Shown here: positions 11,688-22,269 of the stretch, one piece after another
Layout: the number at the start of each line of letters is the position of its first letter
How positions within the stretch are numbered: position 1 is the stretch's first letter
Source of the DNA: Polytrichum commune
Lineage: Eukaryota; Streptophyta; Polytrichopsida; Polytrichales; Polytrichaceae
Length of the DNA stretch: 64,000 nt
Assembly: GCA_950295325.1 (NCBI GenBank)
Contig: OX485804.1
Span: 58,454,429-58,518,428, forward strand
Direction: 5' to 3'
Translations under genes and position numbers: made by a program
The notes under the pieces: generated by a model
Database searches by the model: none
The model's input: the letters and a program-made list of their open reading frames with translations, nothing else
What the model was told of the DNA's origin: nothing

Positions 11688-12009
11688 GTAGTTTCCATTA
11701 AAATGAGAGTATGTTAAGCTGGGAAATCAACTCATTTAGATCGACTCAACCTAAATTGACAACATATTGTCCTCATTTAGGTCGACTCAACCTAAATTGA
11801 CCAACATATTGTCCTCATTTAGGTCGACTCAACCTAAATTGACTAACATAATTGTCCTCATTTAGGTCGACTCAACCTAAATTGACAACATAATGTCCTC
11901 ATTTAGGCTGACTCAACCTAAATTGACAAAATATTGTCCTCATTTAGGTCGGCTCAACCTAAATGAGTCGATTTCCCAGTTTAACATATTCTCATTTAAT
12001 GGAAACTAC
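11688..12009. mobile_element. Fold-back MITE with internal minisatellite
   Basis: The ends are near-perfect inverted repeats of about 50 bp: GTAGTTTCCATTAAAATGAG on the left and the reverse complement of CTCATTTAATGGAAACTAC on the right, both continuing through a TATGTTAAnCTGGGAAATC segment. Between them six units of about 43 bp carry CTCATTTAGGTCGACTCAAC and CTAAATTGAC. Each unit holds a small inverted repeat (TTAGGT/ACCTAA), so the whole element can fold on itself. Confidence 0.8.
11732..11970. repeat. Minisatellite, six ~43-bp units
   Basis: Units start at about 11732, 11772, 11816, 11860, 11902 and 11941 and differ by a few bases and small indels. They form the whole core of the fold-back element. 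Confidence 0.8.
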
Positions 12010-12249
12010 ACGTCTGAAGTTTATCAACCTAACATGACTTTTAGGTGTCCAAATGGCCAATATTATTTTGGGAGGATCCCACTCTCTCAAAATATTGAAT
12101 ATCGTGTTATTGCATTCTTTTTATTTGTTTTCATGCACCCTCCCACTCCCTCTTACCTTCCTAATGTGGTTGTCATCTTTGCTAGTTGGTGGTCTTCATC
12201 CTTTCCGTTGCCAAACTTGTTGTCATTTCCGATGTTGCCTTGCATTGAG

Positions 12250-13560
12250 TGCTTGCACTCGTCTTCACCTTTGATAATCTAAAGATTGCTCCATGTCGTG
12301 CTACATATGCCTCCCCCCCCCCCCCCTATTTACATGTTTTGTTGTTGCACTTGTGTCATCCTTGTTGCGCTTGTGTTTGTCATTGCACTTCTGTTGTTGT
12401 TGTTTGTTGTGTTCTTGGTACCTACGCTCCCTTCCTTATTTGGTTATCTCCATTGCATTGGTTTTGTCCTCGTCACACTCATGCTACCTATGCCCTCCAT
12501 TTGCTTACCTTCTTTTTCATTGTGCTATTGTTGTTCTTGTGGTGCTCCTACTGTCCTTGCTGGTGGCATCCTCGTTGTGCTCCTCCCACCTATGCCCCCC
12601 CCTACTCACCTACTTCACTGTTGCATTGGTGCCATCCTTGTTGTGCTACTGCTACCCCGCGCTAGTGGCGTCATTGTTGCGTTGCTCCCCTATCCCACCT
12701 TGCGCTTACTACTACCTACCATGCCCATCATCGCCATGCCCATACTTGGTGTAGGACAGAGGTGAGCGCCGGCTTGCCATCACCAATCTGCCATAGTCAT
12801 TCGCATAATGGTGGCGATCCATGGAGATTTTGTGGCGATTTGGTGAGTTTCTATGGTGAATCATGAACTTCAAATTTTTAATTTGAAAGGTAAGTTCTTA
12901 ACTTCTTCATTGATGTTTTCATTCTTGTTTTTGTTTTTGTCAATAATTTCATTTTCTTGATTTGGTTCTTGGGTTTCCTTCTTAGGATTCTGATTTCTAA
13001 TGCTCTCACCTTCTTCTTTGTAGGCGGTGGCACTTGTGGTCACTTGTTATCAAGCATTTCATACCTTCTTTGTTTTCTTGTCAATTTGAAAGTTTATAGA
13101 TGTTATTGGCCATGTTTATTGAGCATGAAGGTTGCATTTACAGTAGAAAACCACCTCTATATAGAAGGTAGCCTCACATTCATGGATTCTTACACCCGCC
13201 ACGTCCTCCCTTTGGTTTTGTGGAGCATTTTGCATTTCTCTAGGTTTTTTTTTCTGTGTTCCTAAGAATTATGTCAACAAGCAACATATAAACCTTGTTG
13301 TTGTCATTTACAAGTTGTTTGAAACCTTGTTTTTGTGATGTTTGGGTTGTGAAATACTTGGTGGTATATTGTAGTTGTAAACATTGTTGCACAACTCCTT
13401 GTGAGCTCTAAACCCTTCATGTTGTTATTCAACATGAAGGGTTTAAACCCTTTTGCTACTCTTGTGTTGTTCTTATTTGCACAACCATTGCTTGTATTTG
13501 TGTTTACAATTCTTCTTCATTTTGGTTTTTTTTATGTGTATTGTTGCATCCTCTTGGCCA
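12250..13560. other. Pyrimidine-rich low-complexity stretch, no gene
   Basis: A C-tract at about 12308-12327 and a C/T-rich region to 12760 leave all three plus-strand frames open by composition. The translations are Cys/Leu/Pro-rich without domains. The segment 12840-13560 is T-rich and also without a recognised gene. Confidence 0.5.
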
Positions 13561-13678
13561 TAGTTGAAGCCAAAGCGATGGCTCCACCTCTTGCCCCTCT
13601 CAAGGGTTTAAAATTTTGTAGATTCTTCTCTAGACTAGATCCAACTGTTGCTAGCACAAGCCAAGCACCTCCTTCTAA

Positions 13679-14192
13679 GGGGCGGTTTACACTATGGACC
13701 ATGAAGTCGTCCCACGTAAGAGGCCTATTTTGCGCGGGACGACTTCATGGGAGGATTTCCATGGTCCGAGTTACTAAAATATTAGTTTTCATGGTTCATG
13801 GGCCCTTCACTAGGTGTAAACCGAATATGGACCAAGAGGAATGACCACACACCAAAAAGTGAAGGTGCTGATTTTTTTAATACATGCCCAAAAAAAATCG
13901 GGAAAAAAAATATTAAAAAAAAAATTCGGCCAATGGCTGATTTTCAGCCTTACGGCTCCCTTGATTTCCGTTGAGTCGAGCATTTTGCCTCGCCTCAACG
14001 GAAAACCCGTTGGACCATGGCACATTATCCAAATGGCAGATTTTAGTAGTTTTTGGGGACCTCAAAGTTAGTGGTCATTCTCCTTTTTTCAAGGTAGTGT
14101 AAAGCCAAATGGGACCAAGAGCACTTTACTCTCCAATCACAGATTTTAGAATTTCATGGTCATGGCTCTTGGTCCATAGTGTAAACCACCCC
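13679..14192. mobile_element. PIF/Harbinger-like MITE (514 bp), TSD TAA
   Basis: The left end GGGGCGGTTTACACTATGG pairs with the right end CCATAGTGTAAACCACCCC. The element is flanked by TAA at 13676-13678 and 14193-14195, the three-base target typical of PIF/Harbinger. Inside is a perfect 15-bp inverted repeat CCATGAAGTCGTCCC / GGGACGACTTCATGG (~13700-13752) and another, TTCCGTTGAG / CTCAACGGAA (~13967-14003). It lies in the N-terminal coding part of the hAT gene. Confidence 0.85.
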
Positions 14193-14853
14193 TAATGTTG
14201 TTGTTCCTTCTACTAGTCTTGAGGACAGTGAGGAACTTACAACTCTTATTGTTGACCACACTCCTAAGAAGAAGTCATATGATAAGAACCGTCAATTCCA
14301 TCTCCTTTGGTTGCCTCTTTTAACTTGGGCATAGCCATCTACAAGGAAGAGGAAGTAATCAAAGTGATTTACAAGATGTGTTCTAAAATTCATGGGAAGT
14401 TAGTAGTCTTGATGGCCAAGAGTGACAATTCGTGAAAACACCAAGGGAGGAAGACAACCAAGGGACTAGGTCATAGAGTACTTACTGGGGAAAAGAACAT
14501 GAACCATACCTCCAACCATCACCAAAATGAGAGATTGTTTGCTGGCATTTCCACGGATAGTATCCATGGCCTAGGTGGGTGAGTCTATAGTTAGAGATGG
14601 AAGAATAAATGGATACAATTTGCTACTCTTCTCCACTTGTTGATTCAAGGTAGATCAATCACAAATTATGAGCAAATGTATGTGCTCTTTGAAACCTCAA
14701 AACTAAAGATCAATCCACACCATCATTGGAGTGACACTAGTAGGTGGGAGATGGCAAAGGCAATAAAGCGTGTGGTCTTGAACAAAACCAAGGAGGTCCT
14801 GCAAGGTGCAAATTTCTTTAGCTATCTTGTGATGAAGTCACTTTAGTGAATTG

Positions 14854-15413
14854 CACGGGTAGATCACTCTAAGGCATTTTTGTGCACCACGTGTGGCTGG
14901 GGTTTTTTTTGTTTTGGGGCTATTTACCTTCAAGGGCTGAATTAAAGCCTCCCTATAATTACTTAAATTTCAAAAATTTCAAAAATGGCCCATTTGTTTG
15001 CACCCTTCCATTACTTATATTATCCAAGTCACTGCAATTTTTTGTACTCTATATTCTTTTAAAGTAATAAACGGGCGTGGGGAAGACAACCCCAACGACG
15101 GCGCGTTCCTTTTTCATCCATTTTGGACAGACATAAATCCCAATTATCATCCATCCCCATGAGTCCTAAACCCATTTACATACCATACTAAACATTCATT
15201 TTAGGATCCTTATCTTCAGCCCCTATATTAATTTTACAAAAAAATAATGGCCCACGTTTTATGTCCATCTAACTTACTTATAATGGGATTGTCTACATTT
15301 AATGGCCCCTTCATTATTTGGAATTCCTTTATAATTTTTATTTCAAATGATTTTAATCCTCTCTATATTATGCCGCACGTCGTTTTTTAAATGCACTAAG
15401 TGATCTACCCGTG
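14854..15413. mobile_element. hAT-type MITE (560 bp), TSD GTGAATTG
   Basis: Terminal inverted repeats CACGGGTAGATCACT / AGTGATCTACCCGTG are perfect over 15 bp. The eight-base duplication GTGAATTG is exact at 14846-14853 and 15414-15421, as expected for the hAT superfamily. The interior is AT-rich and non-coding. It sits inside the transposase codons for DEVTLVNCQSWIS. Confidence 0.92.
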
Positions 15414-15587
15414 GTGAATTGTCAATCATGGATCAGTGTTTATTGGTACATAGTGAGAGATTGGAAGCTTATCCCATTGCTCCTTAGCTTGGAGAGAGTT
15501 GTTGAGTGTGGAACATGAGATTATCTTATTGTTGTCATTGTGAGTGTTACTCATGCTTATGGTGGTCTATCCAACCAAAAAATTTAA

Positions 15588-15601
15588 GGGGGGGGGGGGG
15601 G
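15588..15601 (+). repeat. Poly-G tract (G14)
   Basis: An uninterrupted run of 14 G inside the hAT pseudogene; one of about a dozen such tracts in this window. Confidence 0.9.
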
Positions 15602-16454
15602 TTGATCACATTTGGGGCAAATGGGGTTTCTACCTTCCAAGGTGCAAAATATGATGTGACAATGCAATTTATCAACAAGCATGCACCTTCATGGTGGATG
15701 TCCATTGTATGGCACATTGAACTAACCTTATAGTCCAAAATGTATTTAATATTGAGGTGGTGAAACATGTGGAGGATCTCTTGGCAACGTTGTATTTGTA
15801 CTTCAACTCCACCCCTAAGCGCACCCTCAAGTTATACAAGCTTGCAGCTTGTGTGGAATCCAAAGGTAATAAGATCCTTAGGAATGTTAAGACTCACTGG
15901 ATATCTACGCTTGGGCATATGCTACCCCTAATATTGGTTGACCGATACATTTGAGGCTACATACCCTGGGCATATTGCAACATTGAAAACATCCTAGGGG
16001 ATAGCAAAGAAGTTGTGGGTATTGTGGATGCTAAGACCAAGGTCTAAGACCTTGAGCTCCACGCCTTGATGTCCACAACCTTGAGCTCCAATGCACAAAC
16101 TGCCATGTCCTTACCCATGATTGAGAACACAATGTCTCATCTTTGGTGCAAGTTTTCTAGGAACACCCTCATCTCAGTGAAGCTCTCAAAGTTCATCAAA
16201 GTTGTTGAGACTACTCACGTCCAAGTGTTGGATAGTGTGGAAGATGAAAGAACATTGATCTCCTTGTCATTTTTTAAGAGCAAGATGTGGAACTAGCTCA
16301 CAACGCATCTAGACTTGGTGGCCCGCATGTTTTCCCAAGAGTTTTACACCTTGAACACATTCCCTTACCAAATAGCGATATCAAATTGGAAAGCTCAAAG
16401 GATTTGCTGTGGAGGGCAAGAGTAGATGAGTTGTAATGAACATTGTTGCAATTT

Positions 16455-17735
16455 GAAATAGTACATGTAGTGTTAGTGGATGTATGCACAAGTCAAGGGG
16501 AACTAGTAGCAACAACTAAATAGTGGCCTGGAAAATGAAGAATTAGTGTAACTCTAGTTCTAGGAAAGGTACCTGATGTATTGAACTTGCACTCAAGTTT
16601 TGGAACATGATGAGGCAAGGCATGAATTTATACCTCAAGAGTCTAGTGTCAAATTTTGAATCTTGTGTGGCATGGTTGAAGGTGCAGGTCTTCCATGACC
16701 GTTTGTTTGAGGTGCACTACCTATATTTGGATGAAACCATTGGAGGAAGATGTCAGTGCATGTCAGTTGCTTGGATATTAATTTTGTCAGGGTGGTGAAT
16801 GGGTCGTGCTAATAATGGGTTGGAGGTGTTCGCATGTAGTTCAGCACAAACCGCCATCCAACCATATTATGATGGTCTCCTAGAATATGGAGGGCCATGG
16901 ACACATGCTGCTAGACTTCTATGGGCACACTAAAGAATCTTTAGCCTACAAGTGATGGACCCAAAGGATTAAGATGCATTGAAGACTCAAGAGAACCAAT
17001 GTTGGTCTAGTATTCCATCCTTGGTAACCAGGAGGAGCAACTTAGTAGGTGGGCCCGGATTTGAGAAGATGGGAGTAGCTAATTGGCACATATGAACCCT
17101 ATCCCACCAAATTCCCTCTACAATTGGGCGGGTTTGTCCTTATTCACACTCGAATATAGTGGGCGAGCGTCCTACATGGAAACTCACCCTAACTCCACCC
17201 AAATTTCCAAGTTTAGCCTAATGTATGATTAATAAACGAATATTCCTAGCTTGTTCAAGGAGCCCACAAAATACAATTAGCATATTCTAGGGTCATGGAA
17301 CCAACCCACATGACTGATCAAAATAATATACACTAATGCAAAGATATTACTTGAAAGTTATTGCAGCTCACAATAATTAGTCTAATGTGCATTATCATGG
17401 GTCCAAGATGAACAGTGTGGCCCACACTAAATCAAATAGTTAGTGTAATAAAGATGAAACTGTCTACAGTGTGTAGAAACCCATATTAGTCTTTACCGAT
17501 TGTCAGTCTACTAGATGACTCTTTCAACATTGAAGAGGTTGCCACAATTCCACCAAGTTACAGGCTATGGCTTTTTCACTAAGTTAGACTAGGAGTGTGC
17601 ATTAAGGTAGAATATGCATGAACCAACACTGCACCAACTTACATTCGGGCCATCTACCAATAAAACTAATTTAAACCCACATTTACTTGCCTCATAATTT
17701 CAACAGTGCACATATGAAAGTCCTTTTAATTCTCG
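16455..17735. other. Stretch without a recognised gene
   Basis: Short unconnected ORFs only. The segment GTGGCCCACACTAAATC...CAGTGTGTAG (17410-17480) resembles pieces of the 'TTTAGTGTCACCG' repeat family seen near 57.6 kb, but weakly. Confidence 0.35.
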
Positions 17736-17736
17736 A

Positions 17737-17895
17737 AGTGAAGATTCTTGTGCTTATTAAATGGTCATACAAGTCCATCCTAATTATGTTGACCATTGAG
17801 GCTAGAATTGTTAACATAATTTGAGCTTGTAGTCTAAATTTTTTTAGACACTTGTCTTTTTGGTGTCCATTCTTAGATCCGTGTCCAATCACATA
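17737..17895 (+). repeat. Dispersed repeat, copy 1 (others at 59.17 and 63.83 kb)
   Basis: The order of words TTATTAAATGGTCATA, CTAATTATGTTGACCATTGA, ATAATTTGAGC, TAGTCTAAATTTTTTT and ACACTTGTCT is shared with 59170-59295 and, more weakly, 63830-63985. Confidence 0.6.
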
Positions 17896-18124
17896 CCTCT
17901 CAAATAGAGGTGTCTAGTTAATTTATTGCTATGGTTGAATTAGGCACATCCACTTTAGATGTACTAGGTATTAGTTGTTCGAAGACGTTTTAAAAGTTGC
18001 AATGAGCCTTTGGCTTTGACATTTGTTGATGGGTAACTATGAATGATATTTCAAACTTCATAAATTTATTATCACCTTTCCATGAATTGATTTGTAGTTT
18101 ATCTCAAAGTGTGACATAGGTATT

Positions 18125-18545
18125 TCTAGAAGTTTAGACCATAATTTTATTGCATATAATTATTCTTGAAATGATTATCAAAAAGTCATGGAGACTAGAT
18201 AATGATAATTATTATTATACAACATGTGAACTTAGAAACTTTAGTGACCACTCCCTTTTTGAGAAAGAATGACTTCTGATTTTTGGAACACTGAATGTTT
18301 TAAGTGATGTAATGAAAGAACAATACACTTTGTGACAAGAGAAAATGTCACAAAATTCTAAAGAGGAATAGTCGGTATCTTTAATATGTTCTTGGAGGCC
18401 TAGACCATGAATTTATTGCGCAGGCATTTGTTTCTTGAATTTTATTCAAAGGCTTTCAGTTGATCATCAAGAAGTCATGAAGACCAACAAATTAAATATC
18501 ATTACCTAGAACGTGTCATGTACACATCAACTTGGACAACTTTGT
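18125..18545. repeat. Imperfect direct duplication, two ~140-bp units
   Basis: AGACCATAATTTTATTGC...TCATGGAGACTAGATAATG (18140-18250) recurs as AGACCATGAATTTATTGCGC...TCATGAAGACCAACAAATT (18400-18510). Divergence is substantial. No coding sense was found. Confidence 0.5.
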
Positions 18546-18559
18546 TTCCAGGTACATTG

Positions 18560-19840
18560 ACTTTGGAGGACAATTATGAGACATAGCATTGAATCTTGGG
18601 TTGATGTAATATGAGATCAATGCATGCTAAGAAATCGAGGACTAATCAGAAAGCGTCACGAAACTCCAAGTACCGTAGTCCTATGCCAAAGTCAAACATC
18701 ATTGTTGAATAGTTCATTCATTTTCAAGATTTCGTTTTGACAAACAGAATACTCCACCAAATTCTTTAAGTGAAGTTTATGGACCAAAATAATCCTCAAA
18801 ATTGTCAATCAATCCCCAAATAATGTAATAGATGCTGAAATCGCCACAAATTGTACTATGGTAGGAACCCACATGGTTTCCTCAACAATGTTGTACTTTC
18901 GTACTTATCTACTGTCACGACTTGAAATGTGATGTCTGCATTCAACCTGTCTGGAAAAAAAATCCTATTAGTCCAGACTATAAAAGTCCTCCCCCGAAGC
19001 TTCCATGCACTGCAGGACCAGCCCCACAGGATGAACTATAAAGGAGCATGGAGCTTCGACCATATATAGCAAACACTGCAGTAGTCTCAATCCACGTAGA
19101 CTAATACTCAGCTATTGAGGATTTAGTTGCACCTAGTTTGTAGGTCTTCAGGCATTTATTGCAGTTTATATTGTGTGCACTGAGGGAGCTACTTCGTCTG
19201 AAATCGAGAGATTAGCTACATACACTTGCTAGTTCAACACTACTACAAGCTTGATAAATTATAGGAATTGAATCGGTTTTGCAAGCTGCAAACACCAGTT
19301 TCAGAGCAGTCAAGGTATTTGACAATTGATCACTGTTTTGTAAACTCACTCTTGAATGTATCGATTTCATAAATTAATTGTATTTTCTTTGTAACAGTTT
19401 CGTTATGCTATTATATGATTCACACTACGGTACAGAGATTGTTGCGTTGTTCTGACATTTTTATATTTCATATCTTTGCGTTGTACATGAATCCCCAAAA
19501 TCAGTATTTTCCACATGCCATTTTTTCCTCTTTTGCATATGTCTACTACCTAATTTTACATAATACTCTAAATGCTGATCAAAACATTGTAACCATGTCA
19601 CACTTTATCAGTTCGCATAGATTATGTCTTCTGCAGAGAGGCGACGCCAACCCATGGTTGGCATGAGTGAGGGAAACTTCACACTTGACCATAGCTACAA
19701 GCTCATATGTGTTTTGTTCTTGTTTTTTTTTTTGGGGGGGGGGGAGGGGGGGAACGAAACAGCGTGAGCTCATATGTGAACTCGGGGTGTCTTCTGCAAC
19801 TATATCTAATGTAGGTCGATTAGCAAACTGATAGCCAAGA
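18560..19840. other. Upstream region of the chitinase, no gene seen
   Basis: TATA-like words occur at about 18978 (CTATAAAAG) and 19061 (CATATATAG) without a recognised downstream gene. A TTGACC W-box-like site lies at about 19685. A T11-G11 tract lies at about 19724-19752. The segment 19635-19790 shares GGTTGGCATGA..GAGGGA...TTCA and AGCTCATATGTGAAC with 49865-49925, so it is a dispersed repeat. Confidence 0.5.
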
Positions 19841-19850
19841 ATTTATATAT
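19841..19850 (+). promoter_or_regulatory. Probable TATA box of the chitinase gene
   Basis: ATTTATATAT lies about 120 bases upstream of the ATG at 19967, giving a leader of roughly 90 bases. A TTGAC core at about 19905 falls in the leader. Confidence 0.5.
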
Positions 19851-19966
19851 CAACGTTTCAGCCAGCAGCTGGATTAGTGGCTGGATACTTAATTCGTCGT
19901 TGGTGAATTGACAGATTAATTGAAGAAGAAGGTGAGATAGCTCGCTGGGTCAATCAGCTCAGAAAG

Positions 19967-21945
19967 ATGAGGAAAATGATCGGCTCCATCAACATTATGG
20001 TGGTCGCTTGCGTCATTATTGTCTTGCTGCAAGAAGTGTCGGTGGTGGTCGCGCAAACTTGCGGGAAGCAGGCGAACAATGCGGTGTGTGCCAACAATCT
20101 GTGTTGCAGCCAATACGGGTACTGCGGAAGCACGACTGCCTGGTGCGGGACTGGATGCCAGAGCGGACCGTGCACGAGCAGTAGTAATGCAAGCCCACCT
20201 CCCCCCCCAGCTGCGCCATCCAGCAGTGGTGGATTGAGCAGCATACTTTCAAGGTCCATGTTCGAGACGTTCTTCCCCAACCGCAACTCCTTCTACACGT
20301 ACGATGCCTTCACCGCCGCCGCGGCTGCATACTCAGCGTTCGGAACCACAGGAGATGCTGCTGCAAAGAAGCGAGAAGTCGCGGCTTTCTGCGCTCACGT
20401 GAAGCAAGAGACCACAGGTAATTAATACCCCCGGGTGCCAACTCTCCCTTGTCCAACAGTTGTTTCTAAGGCGCTTCTAATATTTGTAATGTAGTCATGG
20501 TTTGTTCGAGAAAAATGCTTGGAAAGAGGGCATTGAGAGGAATTCATTGATATGATTTGTGTATGAATTAGAAAAACCTTTGCACTTTGAAATGTTAGTG
20601 GTCACCATCCAAACACCCTAGATGAAGAATTTCACTTCTAAGAAATTCATAAGATTTCTTAGAATTTATAGTCTTCAATTTTATTATGATGTGAAAGTAG
20701 CTCCCAAATTATGCTTCTTAGCAATGGTTTAGCAACTCCAACCCAGTTCTAAACACGTGAGCCTTGCAAGTGTTACAGATAGGTACCACCTTGGCAGTAA
20801 TACAACCTTTTCTAAAGCTCATGTGATTTAGAACCCTAATTTATGCTCATAATTATGTATATACTGGTGCAAATCGATGGGCTTATACAAATGCAGAGCC
20901 CTCCAGAACGGAGTAGGATTTACAAACGTTGGAACCGCGAGGTCATCCAGGCCCTCTTGTTTTTTAGGTTCTTGCACGGAATTGGAGCAAGCAGGGTTTG
21001 CAAAGGCCAAATGGCACCATGGCCATTGCTAAGTTGTTATGTTTTGAAGCTTTTGCATGGAAAGGTTGGCCCCACATGTTTGGGTGTTTTATAATAGAAT
21101 TTTGAACATGTAGAAAGTGAGCAATATGGAGGTAGTGAACCTTTAAGTTAGAAGGTTCTACTTGGAGGCAACAACCCAAGGAAACGGTGGTAGAGAGGGA
21201 TGACCCGGTCCCCTCTACAACACTTCTTTCCCAATTGACGTCTCAATTTGCAAAGCAATTATTGTCAAAAAGCCTGTGCAAATTAAGTGATCAATCTTGC
21301 GTCTAACGATCGTTTTGTTCTTGTAGGCCTTGTTTACATTGAGGAGATTAGTGACAAGAGTGCTCATTGTCAGGCTTCAACAACATACCCATGTGCGTCA
21401 GGCAAATTGTACTATGGGCGAGGTCCACTGCAAATTTCCTGGTAGGCGTTTTTTCTGCAGCTCCCAACAAGATCATTCTTATTTAATCCTAAGTAGCACT
21501 TGTATCATGTTCATTTCATTTGTCTCCGAAAACATGTGGTATTAATCACGCCCAATGATTTCTACATTAACACAGGAACTACAACTACGGGGCTGCCAGT
21601 GCATCCGTGGGTAGCGACATCTTGAGCAACCCTGACCTGGTGGCCTCCGATGCCACAATCTCCTTCAAGACTGCACTTTGGTTCTGGACAACGGCATCTA
21701 ACCCTAAACCCTCCTGCCACGACGTTATGGTGGGTAATTGGAGCCCCAGCAGCAGCGACACAGCAGCCGGCCGCACTGCGGGCTTCGGTGTCACGATCGA
21801 CATCATCAATGGCGGCGTTGAGTGCGGCTCGGGAACTGCAAGTACCGGCGCGACCAACCGCGTGGCATATTACAAGGACTTTTGCTCTCAATTGGGCGTC
21901 GACCCTGGCCAAAACCTGGATTGCACAAACATGAAACACTTCTAG
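19967..21945 (+). CDS. Secreted GH19 chitinase with CBM18 hevein domain, three exons
   Basis: Exons are 19967-20417, 21327-21441 and 21576-21945; both introns are GT-AG (phases 1 and 2) and the spliced product is 311 residues. A signal peptide (residues 1-29) precedes an eight-cysteine chitin-binding domain ([13 protein letters not shown]..., residues 32-69), then a Ser/Pro linker, then the catalytic domain. E148 in HVKQETTG is the likely proton donor and E157 in LVYIEEIS the second catalytic Glu; this nine-residue spacing is that of class IV enzymes lacking the first loop. [16 protein letters not shown] and SFKTALWFW are family hallmarks. The C-terminal half keeps the [14 protein letters not shown] and IINGGVECG loop of class I/II, so it is a mosaic type. 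It should hydrolyse chitin outside the cell, in defence. The ATG follows a fitting TATA spacing. Confidence 0.92.
20418..21326 (+). other. Chitinase intron 1 (909 nt)
   Basis: Begins GTAATTAATA and ends TTGTTCTTGTAG, placed directly after the catalytic ETTG codons. It contains a short palindrome TTCTAAGAAAT..ATTTCTTAGAA at about 20636-20664 and no coding sequence. Confidence 0.85.
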
Positions 21946-22069
21946 TTGTCCGCTTGCCTCCTTCCATCACGTGCACCCTTGAGAGTTGCCACCTCTATCT
22001 CTCTCTCTCTTTTCCTCTCTTTATTTTGGGTCCCAATGGCCTTGTATAATTTTTTTGGTAATGAAATAA

Positions 22070-22260
22070 TTGTTTGGCATGACCAATCGCGTGGCTTGTT
22101 ACTGGGACTTATAATGCGTGCAAGTGTCGACCCTGGCTAGAACTTGGATTGCACAAATATGTACAACTTCTAGGTTTATCTGGTGCCACTACTTGCACCT
22201 TAGAGGGCTGCTCCTCTCTCTATTTTGGGTCTTGGTGGCTTTGTGTGTTCAAGTGTTGTA
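22070..22260 (+). pseudogene. Tandem duplicate of the chitinase 3' end
   Basis: About 190 bp repeats the last ~30 codons and the 3' UTR of the chitinase (21847-22050): ATGACCAATCGCGTGGC, GTCGACCCTGGCTAGAAC and TTGGATTGCACAAA in the same order, then ACTTCTAGGTTTATC and TCTATTTTGGGTC of the UTR. The codon after DPG has become TAG and a deletion lies in the FCSQLG region, so it has no coding value. The period of the duplication is about 225 bp. Confidence 0.85.
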
Positions 22261-22269
22261 TAGCTTTGT

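Larger units (their letters stand above)
13578..16450 (+). pseudogene. Second hAT transposase (ZNF862-like), interrupted by two MITEs
   Basis: A start-like MAPPLAPLKGLKFCRFFSRL begins at 13578. After the MITE at 13679-14192 the reading resumes with EDSEELTTLIVDHTPKKKSY and DKNRQFH. Then come ATLLHLLIQGRSITNYEQM and HWSDTSRWEMAKAIKRVV (14620-14790), SCDEVTLVNCQSWISVYWYI across the second MITE (14854-15413), FGANGVSTFQGAKYDVTMQF (~15610-15670), VEDLLATLYLYFNSTPKRTL and LRNVKTHWIS (15760-15910), and MFSQEFYTLNTFPYQIAISN (~16325-16385). These blocks in this order match plant and animal hAT proteins of the ZNF862 type. Besides the two insertions there are stops and frameshifts (for example a TAG just before LSCDEV, and others after 15920 and 16300), so the gene is dead. 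No TIRs of the host element were identified. Confidence 0.8.

Noticed and set aside
11732-11970. CRISPR-like array
   Set aside because: Units are directly adjacent and variable, with no unique spacers, inside a fold-back element of plant DNA.
12249-12765. Three overlapping 138-159-codon frames
   Set aside because: All frames are open because the region is C/T-rich; products are Cys/Leu/Pro-rich and lack domain features.
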